Below are positions 1-5,107 of a DNA stretch of 10,106 bases, in pieces. The first letter of the stretch is position 1. Every line of letters begins with the position of its first letter. The position numbers and the translations under genes were made by a program. The notes under the pieces are model-generated. The model worked only from the letters and a program-made list of their open reading frames with translations, ran no database searches and was not told where the DNA came from. The DNA is from Thermoleophilaceae bacterium (GTDB taxonomy: Bacteria > Actinomycetota > Thermoleophilia > Solirubrobacterales > Thermoleophilaceae): the NCBI GenBank assembly GCA_013695855.1, contig JACCZR010000235.1, positions 1 to 10,106 of the forward strand, given 5' to 3'.

Positions 1-1
1 G

Positions 2-961
2 CTCTCGTGGGCGCTCGAGGGCCTGCGCGCGCGGGCCGACGACGGCGCCGCGGCGGCGGAGGCGGTGCTCGAGCGGTGGCTGGGCGAGCGCGACGAGCGG
101 CCCTTCTTCTGGTTCGTCAACCTCGTCGAGGTCCACTCCCCCTACCTCCCGCCCCGGCCCTACAACGACCTCGGGGCACGAGAGCGGGTGCGCGCGGCCG
201 ACGAGGCGCGCCGCCACCTCTCGCTCAGCGCCATCTGGAAGGCCTGCCTGTCGGACTTCGACGTGCCCGACGACGCGCTGGAGCGGATGCGCCACCTCTA
301 CGCGCGGTCGGTGCGCCAGGCCGACGACTGGGTGGGCCGGCTGATCGCGAGGCTGGACGACGCGGGCGCGCTGGACGACACCCTCGTGATCGTGACGTCC
401 GACCACGGGGAGAATCTCGGCGAGGGTGGCCTGCTGGCGCATGCCTTCTCGCTGGACGACCGGCTCATCCGTGTCCCCTTCGTGGTCAACCGGCCCGACT
501 TCGAGCTCGGCGAGGGGCCCACCAGCCTGGCTGACGTGCCCGCGCTGCTGGCCCGCCACCTCGATCTGGACGACCACCCGTGGACCGAGCGACCCGGCCC
601 GGCCGGGCTCGCCTGCGCCCAGTTCGACTTCCTCGGCCCCGACGATCCGCGCATCCAGGTGGTCACGGATGCCTGGGAGCTCGCCGAGCACGAGCGCCGC
701 AAGCTCTTCACGCCGCTCACCTGTGTCACCGACGGCCGCCACAAGCTGGTCGCCCGCGGAGAGGAGCGCGAGCTCTACGACCTCGAGGCCGATCCGCTCG
801 AGCTGAGGCCGCTCCCGGTGGAGGGCAACGGCCAGGTCGCGGGGCTTCATGCCGGACTCGGCCACCGCGACCTGTGGGTGAGCGCGAGCCCCGAGGCGCC
901 CGGGGATTCCTCCGAATCGGAGGACATCGAGCGGCGGATGAAGCTGCTCGGCTACATGTAG
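2..961 (+). CDS. Sulfatase-family hydrolase (alkaline phosphatase superfamily), 5' end missing
   Basis: The open frame runs in from the left edge and ends at TAG 959-961, giving 319 visible residues. The visible part matches the C-terminal two thirds of type I sulfatases: PFFWFVNLVEVHSPYLPP (the usual 'hydrophobic strand then D/E-x-H-x-P-Y' segment), a TSDHGENLGEGG metal-ligand motif with the Asp-His pair at 401-406, the following LxxHAFSLDDRLIRVPFVV strand, an ELYDLEADP motif and a final RRMKLLGYM tail. All are typical of the family. The N-terminal C/S-x-P-x-R site, whose Cys or Ser becomes formylglycine, lies outside the window, so activity cannot be judged. Family members hydrolyse sulfate esters, and some relatives handle phospho-groups. 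Next to a flippase, a role in editing a sulfated or phosphorylated glycan is plausible but inferred. An in-frame GTG at 65 is not the start, because homologous sequence continues upstream of it. Confidence 0.85.
   Translation, partial: LSWALEGLRARADDGAAAAEAVLERWLGERDERPFFWFVNLVEVHSPYLPPRPYNDLGARERVRAADEARRHLSLSAIWKACLSDFDVPDDALERMRHLYARSVRQADDWVGRLIARLDDAGALDDTLVIVTSDHGENLGEGGLLAHAFSLDDRLIRVPFVVNRPDFELGEGPTSLADVPALLARHLDLDDHPWTERPGPAGLACAQFDFLGPDDPRIQVVTDAWELAEHERRKLFTPLTCVTDGRHKLVARGEERELYDLEADPLELRPLPVEGNGQVAGLHAGLGHRDLWVSASPEAPGDSSESEDIERRMKLLGYM
908..924. repeat. 17-bp perfect palindrome in the sulfatase 3' end
   Basis: TCCTCCGA and TCGGAGGA flank a single central A at 916, so all eight base pairs match. 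It lies inside the sulfatase codons for SSESE, 39 nt before the flippase ATG. It could be a small mRNA hairpin or an operator, or a by-product of Ser/Glu codons. Nothing else in the sequence decides between these. Confidence 0.5.
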
Positions 962-963
962 CC
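950..963. repeat. 14-bp perfect palindrome spanning sulfatase stop and flippase start
   Basis: GGCTACA is followed directly by its reverse complement TGTAGCC. The palindrome contains the sulfatase TAG and ends at the base before the flippase ATG at 964. It resembles an operator-type dyad, or a short hairpin that could affect coupled translation. Function is unproven. Confidence 0.5.
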
Positions 964-2475
964 ATGGCCGGGCGATCGTTTGGCGAGGAGCGCGCCGAGC
1001 GGCGCGGGATCAGGCTCGGCGGGCGCAGCCTGCGCCAGCACACCGCACGCGGAGCAATCCTGAACGCGGTCTTTCTCTCTTCGCTGGCGGGCATCGGCCT
1101 CGGCCGCCGCTTTCTGGTCGCGATCTTCCTCACCGCCGCCGACTACGGCCTGTGGGGCCTCATCTACGTGGCCGTGGTCACCGTGATCTGGCTCAAGGAC
1201 GTCGGCATCTCGGACAAGTTCATCCAGCAGGAGGACGCCGACCAGGAGGCCGCGTTCAAGCAGGCCTTCACGCTTAACCTCCTCTGGACCGGGCTCTTCA
1301 GCGTGCTGATCGTCGCCCTCCTGCCGCTGTTCGCCCTGATCTACGGCCACCCCGAGATCATCCTCCCCGGCAGCGTCATGGCCGTGGGCGTGCTGCTCAC
1401 CGCCTTCACGGCACCCACCTGGGTCCTGCACCGTCAGATGCGCTTTCTGCGCGAGCGTACGCTGCTGGCCATCGAGCCCGTGCTGGGCTTCGTCGTCACC
1501 ATCGCCCTCGCCGCGGCGGGTGTCGGCTACTGGGCGCTGGTGATCGGCTTTGTGAGCGGCACGGCGGCGAGCGGTCTCGCCTCGGTGCTGGCCTCTCCCT
1601 ACCGCCTGGGGCTGCGCTTCGACCGCAGCGCCCTGCGGGACTACTTCAGCTTCTCCTGGCCGCTGCTGGTGGCCGGCGGGAGCGGCCTGGTCGCGGTTCA
1701 GACGGCCACGATCCTGGGCGAGGCGACCGCGGGCCTGGCGGGGCTGGGCGCGATCGGCCTGGTTGGCTCGATCGTCGCCTTCGCCGATCGCGTGGACCAG
1801 ATCCTGACCCAGACCCTCTATCCCGCCGTCTGCGCGGTGCGCGACCGCCTCGACCTGCTCTACGAGTCGTTCTCGAAGTCCAACCGCCTCGCGCTGCTGT
1901 GGTGCATGCCCTTCGGATTCGGACTGGCGCTGTTTGCCCAGGACATCGTGGACTACGTGCTCGGCGACAAGTGGCAGATCGCGGTGGGCCTCCTCCAGGT
2001 CTTCGGCGTGGTGGCTGCGTTCAAGCAGGTCGCCTTCAACTGGACCGCCTACCACCGCGCCCTGGAGCGGACCCGTCCGATGGCGGTCAGCGGGACGCTG
2101 TCGCTGATCACCTTCCTGGCCGTGGGGGTTCCGGGCATGATCGGCTTCGGGCTCACCGGCTTCGCCGCCGCGGCCATAGCCAGCGAGGCGGTCGCGCTCG
2201 CCACGCGCACCTACTTCCTCAACCGCCTGTTCGAGGGCTTCAACGTGTTCCGCCACTGCGCCCGCGCGGTCGCCCCGGCACTCCCCCCGCTGGCAGCGGT
2301 CCTGGCATTGCGCGCGCTCGACCTGGGCGAGCGCACCGGCCTGGCGGTGTCAGCCGAGCTGGCGCTCTACGTCGGGCTCAACGTGGCGACCGTGTGGCTG
2401 ATGGAGCGCTCGCTGGTGCGCGAGATGGTCGGCTACCTGCGGGGCGGCGCGCCGAGGCCGACGCCGGCCGCCTAG
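964..2475 (+). CDS. Wzx-like polysaccharide flippase (MOP superfamily)
   Basis: A 503-aa integral membrane protein with about a dozen hydrophobic segments from residue ~33 to ~490, the usual size for Wzx/oligosaccharide flippases. Recognisable blocks are the amphipathic N-terminal GRSLRQHTARGAILN before TM1, the LTAADYGLWGL loop (compare 'L-x-P-x-D-Y-G-L-x-G/A'), KDVGISDKFIQQ, the FKQAFTLNLLW segment and the cytoplasmic HRQMRFLRERTL. These are typical of the polysaccharide synthesis/export branch that flips lipid-linked sugars across the cytoplasmic membrane. The ATG at 964 is preferred: it lies 2 nt after the sulfatase stop, and upstream codons in this frame only shadow the sulfatase. No Shine-Dalgarno or TANNNT box precedes it, so it is probably translated by coupling from the sulfatase mRNA. 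Its stop overlaps that of the convergent methyltransferase. The transported substrate cannot be read from sequence. Confidence 0.88.
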   Translation: MAGRSFGEERAERRGIRLGGRSLRQHTARGAILNAVFLSSLAGIGLGRRFLVAIFLTAADYGLWGLIYVAVVTVIWLKDVGISDKFIQQEDADQEAAFKQAFTLNLLWTGLFSVLIVALLPLFALIYGHPEIILPGSVMAVGVLLTAFTAPTWVLHRQMRFLRERTLLAIEPVLGFVVTIALAAAGVGYWALVIGFVSGTAASGLASVLASPYRLGLRFDRSALRDYFSFSWPLLVAGGSGLVAVQTATILGEATAGLAGLGAIGLVGSIVAFADRVDQILTQTLYPAVCAVRDRLDLLYESFSKSNRLALLWCMPFGFGLALFAQDIVDYVLGDKWQIAVGLLQVFGVVAAFKQVAFNWTAYHRALERTRPMAVSGTLSLITFLAVGVPGMIGFGLTGFAAAAIASEAVALATRTYFLNRLFEGFNVFRHCARAVAPALPPLAAVLALRALDLGERTGLAVSAELALYVGLNVATVWLMERSLVREMVGYLRGGAPRPTPAA

Positions 2476-2481
2476 CGGCCG
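2465..2481. terminator. Hairpin centred on interlocked convergent stops
   Basis: CGGCCGC (2465-2471) pairs with GCGGCCG (2475-2481) around a CTA loop, giving a 7-bp all-G/C stem. The loop and closing base hold both stop codons, plus-strand TAG 2473-2475 and minus-strand TAG 2472-2474. The symmetrical position suggests a bidirectional terminator. No T-tract follows on either side, so this is only a candidate. Confidence 0.3.
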
Positions 2482-3221
2482 ATCCGTCCTCGGGCGCGAC
2501 CCGCCATCAGCCGCACCTGCCCCGCAACGCGAGCCGAAGGCCCCTCCGCCTCGCTCCCGTAGGCGACCAGGTGCGAGCGGCCGTGGACGACGCGGTAGCG
2601 GAGCAGTCGCAGGCCGGCGGCGCGGCGGAGGATCGCGGCGATCGGCAGCGTGCGATGTATGACGGGATCGTCGTCGCCCGGCTCGAGCAGGTTGACCTCG
2701 ACGATGCGCGCGCGCTGCTCCATCTCGGCCAGGAAGGCGAAGGGGTCGTCGACGTGCTCGATGACGTCGAAGGCGAACGCGGCGTCGAAGCCACCGGGCA
2801 CCTCTCCGTCGAGGTCGTGGACCGGCGCTTCGAGCCCGCGCCGGCGCAGGCGCCAGCGCAGGTACTCGGTGCTCGGATTGGAGAAGTCGGCGAACTCGAC
2901 GCGGTAGCCCGCCTCGAGCAGCAGCAGGCCGTCGGAGCCGATGCCGCAGCCGTAGTCCAGGAGCCGTGAGCCCGGCGGCACCAACCCCACCAGCTCGTTG
3001 AGGTACGGCAGCTTGGTGTCGGTCATCGCAAAGGCCGTGAGGTTGTAGAGGTAGCCCCGCGAGACCCGGTAGAAGCGCGCCTCGTCACCGCAGCCGACGA
3101 ACTCGTCGGCCAGGGTGCGCTCGTACTGCCGCAGCCGCGCGAGCTCGAACTCCTCCCCGAGGTACTCGCGCAGCTCCCGCTCCTCACGAGACGCGTCGCT
3201 GACCAGGGAGGTCCGGGGCAT
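2472..3221 (-). CDS. Class I SAM-dependent methyltransferase
   Basis: A 249-aa protein with a Rossmann-type SAM fold. Motif I is RLLDYGCGIGSDG (residues ~86-98), the acidic end of strand 2 is VEFADFS (~108-114), and FAFDVIEHVDDP (~149-160) is the motif IV region typical of Methyltransf_11/23-type enzymes. About 80 residues precede the fold and include an Arg/Glu-rich helix. The ATG at 3221 is chosen because a TAGCTT -10 box sits exactly 7 nt upstream; longer in-frame starts would run through that promoter into the divergent glycosyltransferase. It is divergent from the GT2 at 3262 and convergent with the flippase, sharing CTAG. It probably methylates a sugar or lipid-linked glycan intermediate in the cytoplasm. 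The acceptor is not identifiable, and a small-molecule substrate is possible. Confidence 0.85.
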   Translation of the reverse strand: MPRTSLVSDASREERELREYLGEEFELARLRQYERTLADEFVGCGDEARFYRVSRGYLYNLTAFAMTDTKLPYLNELVGLVPPGSRLLDYGCGIGSDGLLLLEAGYRVEFADFSNPSTEYLRWRLRRRGLEAPVHDLDGEVPGGFDAAFAFDVIEHVDDPFAFLAEMEQRARIVEVNLLEPGDDDPVIHRTLPIAAILRRAAGLRLLRYRVVHGRSHLVAYGSEAEGPSARVAGQVRLMAGRARGRIGR

Positions 3222-3228
3222 CCGGCCC

Positions 3229-3234
3229 AAGCTA
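3229..3234 (-). promoter_or_regulatory. Leaderless -10 box TAGCTT for the methyltransferase
   Basis: On the minus strand TAGCTT (TANNNT consensus) is followed by 7 nt and then the ATG at 3221. That spacing places transcription start at or next to the start codon. The preceding bases are CGG, so there is no extended -10, and no -35 hexamer is recognisable. It forms the left arm of the palindrome at 3227-3256. Confidence 0.6.
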
Positions 3235-3248
3235 CCGAGGCGCCTTGG

Positions 3249-3254
3249 TAGCTT
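3249..3254 (+). promoter_or_regulatory. Leaderless extended -10 box TAGCTT for the GT2 gene
   Basis: TAGCTT is followed by 7 nt and the ATG at 3262. It is preceded by TGG (3246-3248), which fits an extended -10 TGN. The T at 3246 is the one base that breaks the palindrome, so only this direction has the extended element. No -35 is recognisable. Confidence 0.65.
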
Positions 3255-3261
3255 GGCCGCG

Positions 3262-4233
3262 ATGTCCGGTCCTCGGCTGAGCGTCGTGGTGCCGACGATC
3301 GGCATGCACGACGTGCTGCGCCGCGTGCTCGACGGCTACGACCGCCAGGACGCCGCCCGGGGCAGCTTCGAGCTGATCGTGGCCTCCGACGCCGCGGAGC
3401 CCGACCCCGCAGCGGTGGACGCGGCCGTCGGCGAGCGCTCGTACCCGGTGCGCCGCGTGTCGGGGGCACGCCCCGGGGTCTCGGCCAATCGCAACGCCGG
3501 CCGGCGCGCGGCGGGAGGTCCGCTGATCCTGTTCGCCGACAACGACACGGCGCCCACTCCCAGCCTGGTCTCTGAGCACCTGAGGTGGCACGGGGACCAC
3601 CCCGAGGATGAGGTTGCGGTGCTCGGGCAAGTGCGCTGGGCCCCGCAGCTGCGGGTCACCACCTTCATGCGCTGGCTGGACCGGGGTGTCCAGTTCGACT
3701 TCCAGGGCATCGAGGGCACTGACGCCGGCTGGGGGCGCTTCTACACCGCCAATGTCTCTGTCAAGCGATCCTTCGCCGAGCGGGTGGGCGACTTCGAGGA
3801 GGAGCGCCTTCCCTACGGCTACGAGGATCTCGACTGGAGCTACCGGGCCAGCAAGCTCGGACTGCGGGTGCTCTACAACCGCTCTGCCGTGGTGGACCAC
3901 CATCGCGAGATGACCCTCGAGTTCTGGAAGCTGCGTGCCGCGCGGATCGCGGTGTCCGAGCGCGAGTTCACGCGGCTTCACCCCGAGCTCGAGCCCTGGT
4001 TCCTGCGCCTGTTCACGACTGCGTCCGAAGAGCCTCCGGCGAGCGACCGCGGCGTGCGCCTGGGGCGCTGGGTGCCGCCGTGGGTACCGGTCGTGGGCCC
4101 GCGCGTGTGGCACAGCCTCGACCTGTTCTACAGGCAGGCCCTCGCCCCGTATTTCCTCGAGGCGTGGAGCTCGCCGGCGAGCGAGGGCCCCGATCTCTCG
4201 GAGCGCGAGGCCGAGGCGCCCGGCGCTCTGTAG
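3262..4233 (+). CDS. Family 2 glycosyltransferase
   Basis: A 323-aa GT-A-fold glycosyltransferase. It opens with the nucleotide-binding strand RLSVVVPTIG (residues 5-14), then FELIVASDAAEPD (36-48), GVSANRNAGRRAA (72-84), and the metal/nucleotide motif FADNDTAPTP (91-100), where DND stands for DxD. The acceptor-side motif PYGYEDLDWSYR (184-195) carries the catalytic-type Glu-Asp, and VVDHHREM (210-217) is the usual His pair after the fold. The C-terminal ~80 residues are more variable, and no strong membrane helix is seen, so it probably acts at the cytoplasmic membrane face. The start is set by the -10 box at 3249-3254 with 7-nt spacing; upstream codons run into the divergent promoter. It likely transfers a sugar from an NDP-sugar to a growing lipid-linked chain. 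Donor and acceptor are unknown. Confidence 0.9.
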   Translation: MSGPRLSVVVPTIGMHDVLRRVLDGYDRQDAARGSFELIVASDAAEPDPAAVDAAVGERSYPVRRVSGARPGVSANRNAGRRAAGGPLILFADNDTAPTPSLVSEHLRWHGDHPEDEVAVLGQVRWAPQLRVTTFMRWLDRGVQFDFQGIEGTDAGWGRFYTANVSVKRSFAERVGDFEEERLPYGYEDLDWSYRASKLGLRVLYNRSAVVDHHREMTLEFWKLRAARIAVSEREFTRLHPELEPWFLRLFTTASEEPPASDRGVRLGRWVPPWVPVVGPRVWHSLDLFYRQALAPYFLEAWSSPASEGPDLSEREAEAPGAL

Positions 4234-4259
4234 CGAACGAGCAGCCGGCGGAGTCCCAA

Positions 4260-4281
4260 GGACCTCACGGCTCCGAGGTCC
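4260..4281. terminator. Weak hairpin at the convergent GT2/methyltransferase junction
   Basis: GGACCTC (4260-4266) and GAGGTCC (4275-4281) form a perfect 7-bp stem with an 8-nt loop. It overlaps the stop of the minus-strand methyltransferase, 27 nt past the GT2 stop at 4231-4233. It could end transcripts from either side. There is no T-tract, so confidence is low. Confidence 0.25.
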
Positions 4282-5107
4282 GCACGGCCCGGATCCGGGC
4301 GTGCGGATCGCCCAGGCGAGAGCTCCGGATGAGCTCCCACCCAGTGCGTGACCTGACGGCCTGCGAAAGAGGAGGGCGGGGGTGGCCGGGCCCGGGTGGC
4401 ATGAGGAAGGGCTCGCAGCGGGTGACCGGCCGAAACCCGGAGATCTTCACCATGTGGCGCAGCCCGGCCAGGTTTGGCTTCCACCAGTACGGCCTGCCCA
4501 CCCCGTCGAGGTCGAAGGTCGGTGACAGCGGACTCGTGAGCGTCGTCCTCGCCGAGAGGGCGTCCGAGACGATCAGGCTGCCGTCGGTCACGGTCGCCAC
4601 ACGCGAGAGCGCCAGGATCGGGTCGCGCAGGTGTAGGAGCAGGCTGCCGACGAAGACCAGGTCGAAGGTGCCGAACTCCGCCGGGTTGAGGTCGTAGATC
4701 GACGCATCGCGGCGTTCGACGTTGGACGCAAGCGCGCGCTTGGCGATTGCGAACCCGCGCCCCTGTCCCTTCTGTGCGTCGATCCCCGCCCGCGACGCCG
4801 GGTCCACGATCGGCGGCCAGTCCCAGCGGTCCTCGTCGAGGATGTCGATGGCCAGCACCTCCCCTGCTCCCCGGCGCTCCATCTCGAACGCCCACGCGCC
4901 GTCGAACGTGCCGACGTCGAGACACCGCTTGCCCGTGAGGTCTCCGGGCCAGGGCATCGAGGGTGCGGCCTTCTCGGTGTCCATCCAGCCCGGGCTCGTG
5001 ACCTCGTCACTCAGGCGGATCGTGTGGTACCAGCGCCTCGAGGCCACCTGCTCTGCGAGGGACGGCTCGCCTTCGGTCACGAGCGGCGCATCAGCGGTCA
5101 CGGCCAT
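4265..5107 (-). CDS. SAM-dependent methyltransferase, CmoB-like (DUF1698-type), paralogue of the one at 6857-7591
   Basis: A 280-aa protein starting with a WYHTIRL block (residues 26-32) and VTSPGW (36-41), then motif I KRCLDVGTFDGAWAFEMERRGA (60-81), an acidic strand-2 end EVLAIDILDEDRWDWPP (83-99), FAIAKRALASNVER (119-132) and DLVFVGSLLLHLRDPILAL (149-167). The WYHT...VLDVGTFDG arrangement recalls CmoB-like Methyltransf_9 proteins, but in actinobacteria such proteins often sit in glycan loci, and a tRNA role is not implied here. The ATG at 5107 has a good Shine-Dalgarno (AAGGAG at 5117-5112) and overlaps the preceding gene by 17 nt, so it is the last cistron of a coupled operon. The C-terminal ~40 residues (PPGPGHPRPP onward) look low in complexity and lie outside the fold. 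Acceptor unknown, probably a sugar hydroxyl. Confidence 0.83.
   Translation of the reverse strand: MAVTADAPLVTEGEPSLAEQVASRRWYHTIRLSDEVTSPGWMDTEKAAPSMPWPGDLTGKRCLDVGTFDGAWAFEMERRGAGEVLAIDILDEDRWDWPPIVDPASRAGIDAQKGQGRGFAIAKRALASNVERRDASIYDLNPAEFGTFDLVFVGSLLLHLRDPILALSRVATVTDGSLIVSDALSARTTLTSPLSPTFDLDGVGRPYWWKPNLAGLRHMVKISGFRPVTRCEPFLMPPGPGHPRPPLSQAVRSRTGWELIRSSRLGDPHARIRAVRTSEP

Larger units (their letters stand above)
3227..3256. repeat. 30-bp near-perfect palindrome between divergent genes
   Basis: Arms of 15 bp meet at the centre between 3241 and 3242 and pair at 14 of 15 positions; the only mismatch is 3237 G against 3246 T. Each outer arm is CCAAGCTACC or its complement and carries a TAGCTT -10 box. 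The dyad fills most of the 40-nt gap between the starts at 3221 and 3262. It may be an operator, or simply two identical promoters set back to back. Confidence 0.85.

Noticed and set aside
952..2256. 434-codon open frame on the minus strand
   Set aside because: It is antisense to the clear flippase gene; its Gln/Glu/His/Arg-rich composition is the usual antisense image of membrane-protein codons.
3222..3261. -35 hexamers for the divergent promoters
   Set aside because: No TTGACA-like hexamer stands 16-18 nt upstream of either -10 box; the same is true at 7592-7638 and 8798-8820.
3222..3305. Longer N-terminus for the methyltransferase, starting at 3305
   Set aside because: It would overlap the GT2 coding sequence and translate through both -10 boxes; ATG at 3221 matches the fixed 7-nt spacing.
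3232..4113. 293-codon open frame on the minus strand
   Set aside because: It is antisense to the GT2 gene, which has all expected family motifs.
4234..4264. Possible small gene or RNA in the convergent gap
   Set aside because: The gap is only 31 nt and shows nothing beyond part of a short hairpin.
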